Source of the DNA: Capnocytophaga canis
GTDB lineage: Bacteria; Bacteroidota; Bacteroidia; Flavobacteriales; Flavobacteriaceae
DNA length: 64,000 nt
Assembly: GCF_000827555.1 (NCBI RefSeq)
Contig: NZ_CDOI01000148.1
Coordinates: 30,141-94,140 of the forward strand
Reading direction: 5' to 3'
A program made the position numbers and the translations under genes. How positions within the stretch are numbered: the first letter of the stretch is position 1; every line of letters begins with the position of its first letter. Below are positions 1-8,787 of the stretch, piece by piece. The notes beneath the pieces are model-generated. The model was not told the origin of the DNA, ran no database searches, and worked only from the letters and a program-made list of their open reading frames with translations.

Positions 1-1904
1 ATTACTTTCACTTTGTAAGTTTCTCCTTCTACAGGTTCGAACGAAACAGCATGAACAGCATTAATTACTTCTTCAATACCTTCAGAATCAGTCCCTAATA
101 TTTCAACTATACCCAATTCCCCCACTTCCTCAATAACGATGGTGGTGTTAGTACGAGATTGTAGGTCTTGGATATTTTTTCCTCCCGAACCGATGAACGC
201 ACCGATATATTCTTTCGGCATTTCCATTTTAACAATTTTCGGAGCATGAGTTTTAACTTCCGACTTAGGTTCGGCAATCGTATCAGTAATTTTGTTTAAA
301 ATATGCATACGTCCCTCACGAGCTTGTTCCAAGGCTTTCTCTAAAATTTCATAGGTCAAACCTTTTATTTTGATATCCATTTGACAAGCAGTAATTCCAT
401 CTTTGGTTCCTGTAACTTTAAAGTCCATGTCTCCCAAGTGGTCTTCATCACCTAAAATATCCGAAAGTACAGCATATTTATCCCCTTCGGTAATCAATCC
501 CATTGCAATACCCGAAACAGGTTTAATCATCTGAACTCCTGCGTCCATTAACGCCAAAGTACCAGCACAAACGGTCGCCATTGACGATGAACCATTCGAT
601 TCTAAAATTTCGGAAACTACCCGAACAGTGTAAGGACAATCAGCTGGAATCATACGCTTCAAAGCACGTTGAGCTAAGTTTCCATGTCCAATTTCTCTTC
701 GTGAAGTCCCTCTAAGTGGACGAGCCTCACCAGTAGAGAACGGTGGGAAGTTATAATGCAGGTAAAAACGTTCTTCACCTTGTTCTGTTGGAAGGTCAAT
801 AACGTTTGCTTCACGTGATGTTCCCAAAGTAACCGTTGTTAATGACTGAGTTTCACCACGAGTAAAAATAGATGAACCGTGAGCAGATGGTAGATAATCA
901 ATTTCGCACCAGATTGGACGAATTTGAGTTGTATTTCTTCCATCCAAACGGATATTTTCATCTAAAATAAGGTTTCTAACAGCTTCTTTATGAGCCTTTC
1001 CAAAATATTTGCTGATTAAAACAGCATATTCTTCCTGCTCTTCTTCCGTAAACAGAGCCATACATTCCTCTTTTACAGCAGCAAATTTGTCGCTACGCTC
1101 ATGCTTTCCTGTATCTTCTTTAGCAATGGCGTAGCATTTTGGGTAAGCATAGTTATATACTTTATCCTTAATTTCCTCATTTTCAGCTTCAGGTTCGTAA
1201 CTACGTTTTTCAGTTTTCCCAACTTTTTCTGCTAAACGAATTTGAGCATCAATTTGTACTTTGATAGCTTCGTGAGCAAATTTGATGGCTTCGGTCATTT
1301 CTTTTTCAGAAACTTCGTCCATCTCTCCTTCCACCATAGCAACGAAATCTTTGGAAGCTCCTACCATAATGTCTATATCCGACTGAGCCAATTGCTCTTT
1401 GTTCGGATTTATGATGAATTTTCCATCAACACGACCTACCCGCACTTCGGAAATTGGCCCATCGAACGGAATGTCGGATACAGCAATACAAGCAGATGCC
1501 GCTAAACCCGCTAAAGCGTCAGGCATTACACTTTCATCGTGTGACATTAATTGAATCATTACCTGAGTTTCAGCATGATAGTCTTTTGGGAATAAAGGAC
1601 GTAACACACGGTCAACCAATCGCATGGTTAATACCTCTTGGTCGCTTGGACGTGCCTCACGTTTGAAAAAACCACCGGGGAAACGTCCTGCAGCGGCAAA
1701 TTTTTCACGATAATCCACCGTTAAAGGTAAAAAATCCGTATCTGGGTTAATTTCTTTGGCAGAAACTACTGTTGCAAGCAACATCGCATTGCCCATCCTA
1801 ACAACAACAGAACCATCTGCTTGTTTAGCTAATTTTCCCGTTTCGATGGATATTTCTCTACCATCTTCAAGGGTAATAATTTCCTTTTTTACTTCTGGAA
1901 TCAT
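1..1904 (-). CDS. pnp: Polyribonucleotide nucleotidyltransferase (PNPase), 3' end cut by the window
   Basis: Phosphorolytic 3'-5' exoribonuclease of mRNA turnover, cytoplasmic. The reverse strand reads open from an ATG at 1904 to the window edge, giving 634 residues. The order is: first RNase PH fold with the FFKREARPS segment, the alpha-helical linker, the second RNase PH fold ([17 protein letters not shown], then the [19 protein letters not shown] active-site region with its catalytic acidic residues), and a KH domain with GSGGKNIQ near residue 565. The C-terminal S1 domain lies mostly beyond the window. rpsO is immediately upstream on the same strand, the classic rpsO-pnp order, but a strong hairpin separates them. 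Identity is secure from the long unbroken family signature. Confidence 0.97.
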   Translation of the reverse strand, partial: MIPEVKKEIITLEDGREISIETGKLAKQADGSVVVRMGNAMLLATVVSAKEINPDTDFLPLTVDYREKFAAAGRFPGGFFKREARPSDQEVLTMRLVDRVLRPLFPKDYHAETQVMIQLMSHDESVMPDALAGLAASACIAVSDIPFDGPISEVRVGRVDGKFIINPNKEQLAQSDIDIMVGASKDFVAMVEGEMDEVSEKEMTEAIKFAHEAIKVQIDAQIRLAEKVGKTEKRSYEPEAENEEIKDKVYNYAYPKCYAIAKEDTGKHERSDKFAAVKEECMALFTEEEQEEYAVLISKYFGKAHKEAVRNLILDENIRLDGRNTTQIRPIWCEIDYLPSAHGSSIFTRGETQSLTTVTLGTSREANVIDLPTEQGEERFYLHYNFPPFSTGEARPLRGTSRREIGHGNLAQRALKRMIPADCPYTVRVVSEILESNGSSSMATVCAGTLALMDAGVQMIKPVSGIAMGLITEGDKYAVLSDILGDEDHLGDMDFKVTGTKDGITACQMDIKIKGLTYEILEKALEQAREGRMHILNKITDTIAEPKSEVKTHAPKIVKMEMPKEYIGAFIGSGGKNIQDLQSRTNTTIVIEEVGELGIVEILGTDSEGIEEVINAVHAVSFEPVEGETYKVKV

Positions 1905-2130
1905 AAATTCTTTTTTTAATTAAACAATGGGTTGTGTTGTTGTTTATGTTATAATCCCAATGGCCAGTTATGCACCGACAGGCTTAAAAAGATTAATAGA
2001 ATCTATAGTTGTATGTATATTTTTCTGTTTTTCTTAGTTTTAAAAAATCTGTCCATGGAAAGACAAAAACACAAAAAGTAAAACACAAAAATATTTTGTC
2101 ATTTTAAAGGAGAATATAAAAAACGTTTAA

Positions 2131-2157
2131 AAAAAAAGAGGCAAAAAGCCCCTTTTT
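2131..2157 (-). terminator. Rho-independent terminator after rpsO
   Basis: On the minus strand, AAGGGGC and GCCTCTT form a 7-bp stem with one G-T pair around a T5 loop. A run of nine T follows directly, just downstream of the rpsO stop. It should reduce read-through from rpsO into pnp. Confidence 0.75.
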
Positions 2158-2159
2158 GA

Positions 2160-2429
2160 TTATTTTCTAATACCAAGTTCTTTGATTATATTACGATATC
2201 TTTCGATGTCGTTGTTTTTCAAGTAGTCAAGCAAACTTCTTCTTTTACCTACCAATTTAACCAACGCACGCTCTGTGTTATAATCTTTACGATTTGCTTT
2301 TAAGTGTTGCGTTAAGTGGTTGATTCTGTGTGTAAAAAGAGCTATTTGCCCTTCTGATGAACCTGTGTTCGTTTCTGAACCTGCGTACTTTTTGAAAATT
2401 TCCGCTTTAATTTCCTTTGTTAAATACAT
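2160..2429 (-). CDS. rpsO: 30S ribosomal protein S15
   Basis: Primary 16S rRNA-binding protein of the small subunit platform. The 89 residues match the family's usual length. Family segments are visible: TGSSEGQIALFTHRI near residue 22, HLKANRKDY near 42 and GKRRSLLDYL near 61. The start is the first ATG and leaves a short leader behind a strong promoter at 2475-2505. It is followed by its own terminator and then pnp. Confidence 0.98.
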   Translation of the reverse strand: MYLTKEIKAEIFKKYAGSETNTGSSEGQIALFTHRINHLTQHLKANRKDYNTERALVKLVGKRRSLLDYLKNNDIERYRNIIKELGIRK

Positions 2430-2474
2430 TCCAATATTGTTTTAAATGATTATTATGTACTGATTTTTAGGTGG

Positions 2475-2505
2475 CAAAGATACATAAAAATATGTAACCT
2501 CCAAA
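2475..2505 (-). promoter_or_regulatory. Bacteroidota-type promoter of rpsO
   Basis: Minus strand: TTTG at 2505-2502, a 19-nt spacer, then TATCTTTG at 2482-2475. This is an exact match to the TTTG-N19-TAnnTTTG pattern used by the primary sigma factor of Bacteroidota. Confidence 0.8.
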
Positions 2506-2516
2506 TTTTTTATAAT

Positions 2517-3335
2517 TTATTTTTCATCGTTCTCAATTGTAGGAGAAGCCATGCATAACAGTTCCACTACGTCTAAAATTTCGATAACATCCTCTTTTTT
2601 CTTATTTTTTATACCGTCTGTGAGCATTGTGTTACAAAAGGGACAAGCTGTAGCAATTACCTCTGGTTGTACTTCCAGAGCTTGTTCTGTGCGTAAAGCG
2701 TAGATCTCTTTATCGCCTCTTTCGGATTCTTTGAACATTTGGGCTCCACCCGCACCACAGCACATTGAGCGACTTTTACTTTTTTTCATTTCAACTAATT
2801 CGACACCCAATTTTTTTAACAAGTTGCGTGGAGCATCATAAACATTATTGCCTCTCCCTAAATAACAAGGATCGTGAAATGTCACACGTTTACCTTTAAA
2901 AAAATCTTTGTCAATATGTAGTTGATTCGATTTGATGAGCTTCTCAATATATTCTGTATGATGCCAAACCTCATAAACACCCCCCAATGCAGGATATTCA
3001 TTTTTGAGAGTATTAAAGACATGTGGACATGTAGTTACGATTTTTTTGACGTTATAAGCTTCCAAAAGCTGAATATTACTCATAGCTTGGATTTGGAAAA
3101 GAAACTCATTTCCTGCTCGTTTAGCAGGGTCTCCAGTATCACTTTCTTCAGCTCCGAGTACTGCAAAATCTACGTTAGCTTGATTTAATAGCTGAACAAA
3201 CGCCCGAACGATTCGTTTAGCTCGGTCATCGTAACTGCCTGCACTTCCTACCCAAAATAAAATTTCAGGGGATTTACCTTGTGCCATAAGTTCGGCCATC
3301 GTAGGTACGTAAAGCGTATTTCTGGTCATAGTCAT
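2517..3335 (-). CDS. CCG-domain Fe-S protein (HdrB/LldE-like), first cluster motif degraded
   Basis: Member of the CCG-domain family found in heterodisulfide reductase, glycolate oxidase and lactate-utilisation complexes, where each CCG domain can hold a [4Fe-4S] cluster. 272 aa, soluble. The C-terminal domain is intact: HDPCYLG (C157), CCGAGG (C192, C193) and CPFC (C231, C234). The N-terminal domain keeps only C103; other expected Cys positions read S31 (VGSAGSYD), D66 (EESDTGDP) and V106 (CPHV). It lies downstream of a membrane Fe-S protein on the same strand, its likely electron-transfer partner, after a 246-bp gap in which I see nothing distinctive. The ATG at 3329 is an alternative start. 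Substrate unknown. Confidence 0.85.
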   Translation of the reverse strand: MTMTRNTLYVPTMAELMAQGKSPEILFWVGSAGSYDDRAKRIVRAFVQLLNQANVDFAVLGAEESDTGDPAKRAGNEFLFQIQAMSNIQLLEAYNVKKIVTTCPHVFNTLKNEYPALGGVYEVWHHTEYIEKLIKSNQLHIDKDFFKGKRVTFHDPCYLGRGNNVYDAPRNLLKKLGVELVEMKKSKSRSMCCGAGGAQMFKESERGDKEIYALRTEQALEVQPEVIATACPFCNTMLTDGIKNKKKEDVIEILDVVELLCMASPTIENDEK

Positions 3336-3581
3336 ATGCCGTTAGTAATCTTCAAAGACTTCAATAGAACGTTGTTTCGTCTAATCAGAAAAATATGTTG
3401 TACTTTTATTTTTAATCGTTTTATTATTAGGTTTTTAACTGTTTTGTAAAAATGTTTTTTTGAGACTTGAAATTGTAATTTTTCTACCTTTATCTAGCTC
3501 ACCCTCTTTAGCTTACGCAACTTAAAAATGATTCTTTTTCCTACAGCTTTTAAACCCAAGATGTTTTTATACCTTCTAGAA

Positions 3582-4913
3582 TTAAGATTCATTCACCCAA
3601 TTCAGGCGGTCAGCTTGGCTATATGCCCATGGAGCTCCGTTATTTTCGATGTTGGTCATCATTGTATTTAACTCGGCAGGAGCTGCCGATTCTTCCATTA
3701 CTAGGTATTGACGCATATCCATAATTATTGACAAAGGGTTGATACTAACCGGACACGCTTCTACACATGCATTACAGGATGTACACGCCCAAAGTTCTTC
3801 AGGAGTGATGTAATCATTCAACAGTTGTTTGTTATCATTCTGAAATTTACCTTTATTGGTATCAATATTTTTACTAACCTCCTCCAGTCGATCGCGTGTT
3901 TTCATCATTATGTTTCGTGGCGATAGTTTTTTCCCCGTTAAATTTGCAGGACATTCATCGGTGCATCGTCCACATTCGGTACAGGTGTATGCATTCATGA
4001 GTTGTACCCATGTTAGGTCAAAAATGTCCGAAGCACCAAATTTTTCAGGAGGTGTAGCGCTTTCAACAGGTACAGCAAAAGGATCAGTCGCAGGGTCGAG
4101 CATTAGTTTTACTTCCTCCAAAACCCGTTGGTTAACTTTTAATGCTCCTTGCGGACGCGTTGAAGCAAAATACGTATTGGGGAATGCTAAAACTATATGT
4201 AAATGTTTCGAGTAGTATAGATAATTCAAAAAGAATAGTACTCCAATAATGTGTAACCACCAGCAACAACGCTCAATGGCTATTAGTGTTACAGCTGAAA
4301 AATTGGTAAAAAGTTTTGATATCCAACTGCTTATAGGGAAACTCCCTGCCTGGATATAGCCTTCAACTCCTAAATCCTGTAGTCGTAGATCCGCAGCATT
4401 CATTGTTAGGAAAAGAAGCATTAAAATGGTTTCGATGTAAAGAATATTATTACCGTCTTTTTTAGCCCAATTTTGAAGCTCTTCTTTTTTGAATCGACTT
4501 ATATTCAACAGATTACGACGAATCCAAAAAACACCTACCGAAATGAGAACTAACAACGCTAACACTTCAAATGAAGCAATTAAAACATCATAAAAACTGC
4601 CTAAAAAAGCAAACACACGGTGTGTACCAAAGATGCCATCTATCACAATTTCAAGCATTTCGATATTTATGATAATAAATCCAAGGTATACCAGAATATG
4701 CAGAATTCCCGATATGGGACGAACGGTCATTTTTTGCTGTCCAAGTGCAATCCTAAGCATGTTTTTCCACCGCTGTGCTTTGTTGTCAGTCGTATTTTCG
4801 TCCTTTCCTAAACGGATATTCCGAACGAGTTTACGAACATTTTTTACAAAAAAAACGATAGCAATCGTAAATAGTAAACAGAATAGTATGTTAGGTAATA
4901 TACTCATAATCAT
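3582..4913 (-). CDS. Membrane-bound Fe-S oxidoreductase subunit with two 4Fe-4S motifs
   Basis: 443-aa membrane electron carrier. The N-terminal half has about five hydrophobic helices of the type seen in HdrE/DsrM or NarI-like subunits, with His residues that could bind haem (inference). The C-terminal half is a ferredoxin-like module with two complete motifs, CTECGRCTDECP and CTSCNACVEACP, fitting two [4Fe-4S] clusters. The start is in a cluster of Met codons (MIMS), so the ATG at 4907 is equally possible. It sits between the MCE protein and the CCG protein on one strand. The pair looks like a quinone-linked oxidoreductase. Physiological substrate is not evident. Confidence 0.85.
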   Translation of the reverse strand: MIMSILPNILFCLLFTIAIVFFVKNVRKLVRNIRLGKDENTTDNKAQRWKNMLRIALGQQKMTVRPISGILHILVYLGFIIINIEMLEIVIDGIFGTHRVFAFLGSFYDVLIASFEVLALLVLISVGVFWIRRNLLNISRFKKEELQNWAKKDGNNILYIETILMLLFLTMNAADLRLQDLGVEGYIQAGSFPISSWISKLFTNFSAVTLIAIERCCWWLHIIGVLFFLNYLYYSKHLHIVLAFPNTYFASTRPQGALKVNQRVLEEVKLMLDPATDPFAVPVESATPPEKFGASDIFDLTWVQLMNAYTCTECGRCTDECPANLTGKKLSPRNIMMKTRDRLEEVSKNIDTNKGKFQNDNKQLLNDYITPEELWACTSCNACVEACPVSINPLSIIMDMRQYLVMEESAAPAELNTMMTNIENNGAPWAYSQADRLNWVNES

Positions 4914-4927
4914 TTCTTTACTCTATA

Positions 4928-4978
4928 ATAGAGTTCTATTCATTCATGTAGGACTGGAAAACGCTAATAGAACTCTAT
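4928..4978. repeat. 13-bp perfect inverted repeat between mlaD-like and Fe-S genes
   Basis: ATAGAGTTCTATT at 4928-4940 is matched by its exact reverse complement at 4966-4978, with a 25-nt loop. It lies between the stop of the MCE gene and the start of the Fe-S gene. It could be a hairpin in the polycistronic mRNA or an operator. It lacks a T-run, so it is not a simple terminator. Confidence 0.6.
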
Positions 4979-5083
4979 CAAAACCAATCTTATATGTAAC
5001 TTAGTAGAAATACCAATTTCATTTCTGAAAATTAGTAAAATCTGCGAAGAGTAGATTGATAGAAGCTAATTTTTAGGATTAGC

Positions 5084-6034
5084 TTATTCTTTTTCAGAAG
5101 ATTTATTTTCTTGGTAAGGTTGCTGTTTTTTCCCAAAAACTGAAAAATGCATGTAGCGTTTTGGATTTAGCCGTAAATCTTCTAATAATAATTCCAATTG
5201 CTTACTGCTGTTGCTCAAATTGTTATACAAAATTTCGTCTTTCATCAGTTTCCCTAAACTACCATTACCTTTTTCCATATTAGCAAGTACAGCATTGAGA
5301 TTTGCTATAGCTGATTGTGTTTCTTTAATAGTTTTATCTAGGTCAGCGTTTGCTAAATTATTTGAGACTTTAGCTAAATCAGCGGTAATTTTATTAGTAT
5401 TTTGTAGACTTGCGTTCAAATGCTCTTGATTGGTTGCTAACATTTTATTCAACATTATGGTTGATTTGTTCAAATGTTGCATTGTACTACTTAAATCCGA
5501 AATAGCTTTTTTTAAATCAGCTACTGTTTTTTCGTCTAATAGCGTATTTATAGAATTGATTGTTGCGTTAGAATCCGTGAGTAAGCGGTTGATTTTCTCT
5601 TGTGTAGGGTCAATTTTTGAAGATAAGGATGTCATCATGTCTTCTTTAATTGAGCTTGTAAGTACTTCGCCCGATTCGGCAAGTGGAGCATCGTCAAATA
5701 CAGGTACAATCTGCATTGAAGTTCCCCCTAAAAGACTGCTATAAATTTCAGCTTTACTATTTTTTGAGAAAAGAAAATCCTTTGAACAAGATAGAGTTAC
5801 TTTAATTTTGGCCGTTTTTTCTTCCAAAGTTACAGCATCAACATTACCGATTTTAACCCCATTGACTGTTACAGGTGTTCCTGATTTTAATCCATTGGAG
5901 TGATCAAAATAAGCATAGTAAGTATTAGTTCTGCTGAACATTGTTTTGGATTTCAAAAAGTTAAATCCAATGAAAAAACAAGCAATACCTGCAATGACGA
6001 TGACAGCAGCTTTAAATTCTTTTGATAATTTCAT
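5084..6034 (-). CDS. MlaD/MCE family lipid-transport substrate-binding protein
   Basis: MCE-domain protein, the periplasmic lipid-shuttling component associated with Mla-type ABC systems. 316 aa: an N-terminal membrane anchor (about residues 8-26), one MCE domain (about 38-115, with LKSGTPVTVNGVKIGNV), then a long alpha-helical, coiled-coil-rich tail full of Asn/Leu/Ser, as usual for flavobacterial MlaD proteins. No permease or ATPase (MlaE/MlaF) gene is next to it here. It follows the amidase on the same strand with an 87-bp gap holding a possible promoter. Confidence 0.9.
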   Translation of the reverse strand: MKLSKEFKAAVIVIAGIACFFIGFNFLKSKTMFSRTNTYYAYFDHSNGLKSGTPVTVNGVKIGNVDAVTLEEKTAKIKVTLSCSKDFLFSKNSKAEIYSSLLGGTSMQIVPVFDDAPLAESGEVLTSSIKEDMMTSLSSKIDPTQEKINRLLTDSNATINSINTLLDEKTVADLKKAISDLSSTMQHLNKSTIMLNKMLATNQEHLNASLQNTNKITADLAKVSNNLANADLDKTIKETQSAIANLNAVLANMEKGNGSLGKLMKDEILYNNLSNSSKQLELLLEDLRLNPKRYMHFSVFGKKQQPYQENKSSEKE

Positions 6035-6074
6035 TATGTACTTTTTACGATTTTATGTTTAGTTTCTAAATGTG

Positions 6075-6082
6075 CAAAGGTA
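6075..6082 (-). promoter_or_regulatory. Candidate -7 element upstream of the MCE gene
   Basis: TACCTTTG on the minus strand matches TAnnTTTG and lies 40 bp before the MCE start codon. No TTTG is found at the normal distance upstream, so it is only a partial match. Confidence 0.4.
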
Positions 6083-6121
6083 CGGATAAAAAAATGAAAC
6101 TATCTTAAAAAAATATCAAAA

Positions 6122-7318
6122 TCATTCATTTTTTTCAGCTACACTTAATTGTACGGGTTTTCCGTCCAAATATGCAATTATGTAAGCATCCTTGTATCCA
6201 ACTTTTTTTGCATTGGCTAACAGTACGTTAGCCTCTGAGCGTTTGGAGGCTGCTCCATAGAGATAACAGTATAAGTTTCCACATTTTACGGATGAAATTG
6301 GAGACAATTTTTTGAAGTTGTAAGGTTTAGCCTCTATTTTTTTGGCACTGGATGACAACTGTATTTTATAGACAACCTTTGATTTTTTGATATTTCCTTT
6401 TTTCTGAGTGGTACTATTATTCTTTTTGGTTGTATTACTGCTTTTGGAGGTCGTTTTGGCTGTTTTTTTTATGTTATTTGTCTTTTTAGGGCTTGATGCT
6501 TTCTTTTCTGATGACTTAGCAGGTGTTTCTTCTATAAAATTTTCTGGAACAATATGCGAACTACGTGATTGTACCCATGTTTTATAAGACAGAATAGCAT
6601 CGGCGATGTTTTCTGCAAAATCTGTTTGTCCCTTTTTGGAGGCTAAAAATTTCAATTCATCATTATTTGACAAAAAACCAGTTTCAACCAGTATACTAGG
6701 CATATAGGTTTGGTGTAACACAATAAACGGTGCTTGTTTTACCCCTCGATTGTTACGTTGCATCACATTTGTGAAATTATCCTGTACATATTTTGCCAAC
6801 TGAATACTCTGCTCTAAAAACTCCTCCTGCATGATTGATAAACCGATGAACGATTCAGGTGAGTTTATGTTGTAGGCAGCATATTTGGTTTTGTAGTTAT
6901 CTTCCAAATAGATTACGGCGTTCTCGGTTTTTGCGACTTCCATGTTTCGGTCGTTAGCACTCAAACCTAACACAAAGGTTTCAGAACCAGCGGCTTGTGT
7001 GTGATGGGCATTGCAATGTACCGAAACGAACAAATCGGCTTTAGCTCTATTAGCGATGGCTCCACGCTCATACAAATCGACAAAAACGTCTTTTTTTCGT
7101 GTATAAATAACCTGAATATCAGAGTGTTGTTCTAGTATTTTTCCTACTTCTAAAACAATATTTAGTGCCACATCTTTTTCGTATATCTTTCCTTTCCCTA
7201 TTTTCCCCGGGTCTTTACCACCATGCCCAGCGTCTAAAACAACGTTGAAAGTAGGAGTTTTTTGTGAAAAAATTAAATTCGACACTAAAAGTGCTAAAAA
7301 TAATAAGATGTTTTTCAT
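6122..7318 (-). CDS. N-acetylmuramoyl-L-alanine amidase (Amidase_3) with SPOR-like tail
   Basis: Zinc amidase that removes stem peptides from peptidoglycan, exported to the periplasm. 398 aa: signal peptide about 1-18 ending SQK, then an Amidase_3 catalytic domain (about 22-230) with the zinc-site segment DAGHGGKDPG, the motif SVHCNAHH, and the acidic VETGFLSN near the end. A Lys/Thr/Ser-rich low-complexity linker (about 260-315) leads to a C-terminal region (about 316-398) whose VYKIQLSSSAK and NVLLANAKKVGYKDAYI segments resemble a SPOR peptidoglycan-binding domain. It is the first gene of a same-strand run with the MCE and Fe-S genes. Confidence 0.92.
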   Translation of the reverse strand: MKNILLFLALLVSNLIFSQKTPTFNVVLDAGHGGKDPGKIGKGKIYEKDVALNIVLEVGKILEQHSDIQVIYTRKKDVFVDLYERGAIANRAKADLFVSVHCNAHHTQAAGSETFVLGLSANDRNMEVAKTENAVIYLEDNYKTKYAAYNINSPESFIGLSIMQEEFLEQSIQLAKYVQDNFTNVMQRNNRGVKQAPFIVLHQTYMPSILVETGFLSNNDELKFLASKKGQTDFAENIADAILSYKTWVQSRSSHIVPENFIEETPAKSSEKKASSPKKTNNIKKTAKTTSKSSNTTKKNNSTTQKKGNIKKSKVVYKIQLSSSAKKIEAKPYNFKKLSPISSVKCGNLYCYLYGAASKRSEANVLLANAKKVGYKDAYIIAYLDGKPVQLSVAEKNE

Positions 7319-7486
7319 TTCTGTTATGATGTTTTTTTAGTAAGAGATTGTGATTGAATTTTTTATTTATGCTGATTAGTGTATTTAGACATTTTCGAAA
7401 ATCTCGGGTATATTTTTTTGATATGATGAAATTCTAAAGGTAAAGTTTATTACAATTAGAAATCAATGCTTTTGAACGTCATTAGG

Positions 7487-8140
7487 TTACTCCTCTTTTT
7501 CGATTTCTTTCACGACAACAAATTGAGCCTTTGAGCCTGTTGCCAAATTCCACTGATTCTGAGCAATTATCTTTCCTTTGTCGTCTAGTACTTTGAAATC
7601 GGCTGTATTGGGCCCGGATTCTCCTTGGTTGAGTGCTAAAAATTCGATTTTATTAAATCCTGGTTTAAGTTGAATTTGAAATCCTTTGTAATCTCCTACT
7701 AAAAGAATATCGTGAATTTCGACTTTGTCATTGACCAAAATACTTACTCTGTCTCCGTCAATTGTTTGAAAGTCACGGCAGTATACGTTTACATGTCCTC
7801 CATTACTCAAAAAATCACCAAAAAATTGATTACCTTTTGGAGCATCATACTCTTCTTTTTGTTGGTAATTATTCAAATAAGAACGATTTTCCGTGAATTT
7901 TTTGTGTACTAAGTTACTTTTTCGCGTGAAATCAATCTGTTTTTCAGGCGTTTTCATAAATGGATTTTCTTTTGTTTCCACTCCCATCGGTAGGGTGTAA
8001 GTATCACTCGGAAGTTCCAAAGTAGGAGCTTTCTCCAATGGAATCACCACAGGTAATTCCCTCTTTTTGTTTTCAAAAGGCTGTGCATTTGCAAAGAAAA
8101 CAAATCCGAAAAGAGATATTATTAAATAGTGTACTTTCAT
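7487..8140 (-). CDS. Exported hypothetical protein
   Basis: 217 aa, not recognised as a named family. It starts with a clear signal peptide (about 1-19, cleaved after FFANA). The mature part opens with a Pro-rich stretch and PMGVETKENPFMKTPE. The C-terminal half (about 110-210) looks like an all-beta domain, with a VYCRDFQTIDGDRVSILVND segment, compatible with periplasmic location. It is separated from the downstream amidase by 168 bp holding nothing recognisable. Confidence 0.75.
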   Translation of the reverse strand: MKVHYLIISLFGFVFFANAQPFENKKRELPVVIPLEKAPTLELPSDTYTLPMGVETKENPFMKTPEKQIDFTRKSNLVHKKFTENRSYLNNYQQKEEYDAPKGNQFFGDFLSNGGHVNVYCRDFQTIDGDRVSILVNDKVEIHDILLVGDYKGFQIQLKPGFNKIEFLALNQGESGPNTADFKVLDDKGKIIAQNQWNLATGSKAQFVVVKEIEKEE

Positions 8141-8275
8141 AGTCGTAAAATTTTAAAGATAAGCCAAGAGCAATAAAAAGGCTATTTTTCGTTACACAAA
8201 TAGTATGCCTTACATAAAAACTTACTCAAAAATTTTAGAGAATCTACTGAAATATAATTTTTTGCAGATAAATTA

Positions 8276-8620
8276 TTATCGTATGAATTCATAAATTTTT
8301 TCTTCAGGTCGCCCGATGATGGCTTTATTACCTTGCACTACAATAGGACGCTCAATGAGTTGAGGATGTGTAACTAATAAATCTATTATTTCGTTATCTG
8401 TCAATGCTTTATTTTGATAGTTTTCCTTCCATATGCCTTCGTTTTTACGAACCAACTCCATGGGAGGAATCCCTAATTTTTCAAGTAGAGTGATAATTTC
8501 TTTTTTCGTCAGCGGATTTTTCAAATATTCCACCACCTCAAATTGTTTTTCTGAATTTTTGAGTATGTCCAGACCACATCTTGATTTGGAACATCTTGGA
8601 TTGTGATAAATCGTAATCAT
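8276..8620 (-). CDS. arsC: ArsC/Spx-family thioredoxin-fold reductase
   Basis: 114 aa, the typical size of glutaredoxin-dependent arsenate reductase. NPRCSKSR at residues 7-14 carries the single catalytic Cys of the ArsC family. ERPIVV near residue 90 and GRPEEKIYEF near the end fit the arsenate-contacting and C-terminal region of this fold. No arsenite pump or ArsR gene is adjacent, so a housekeeping thiol role, as for many chromosomal YffB/ArsC proteins, is as likely as arsenic resistance. Confidence 0.85.
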   Translation of the reverse strand: MITIYHNPRCSKSRCGLDILKNSEKQFEVVEYLKNPLTKKEIITLLEKLGIPPMELVRKNEGIWKENYQNKALTDNEIIDLLVTHPQLIERPIVVQGNKAIIGRPEEKIYEFIR

Positions 8621-8787
8621 TTAATCATGTTTTTGATTTGTTATAACTATATAATAAGTCTGGAAAGATGCTGTTTTTCCTATAATAGATTTTGTAGTCT
8701 TGATTTATGTCTATCAACTTATATTATTTGTGAATAACAAATCCATAAAAGAGATGACATTCTTTGTAAATCAATTCATTGTGTTTT

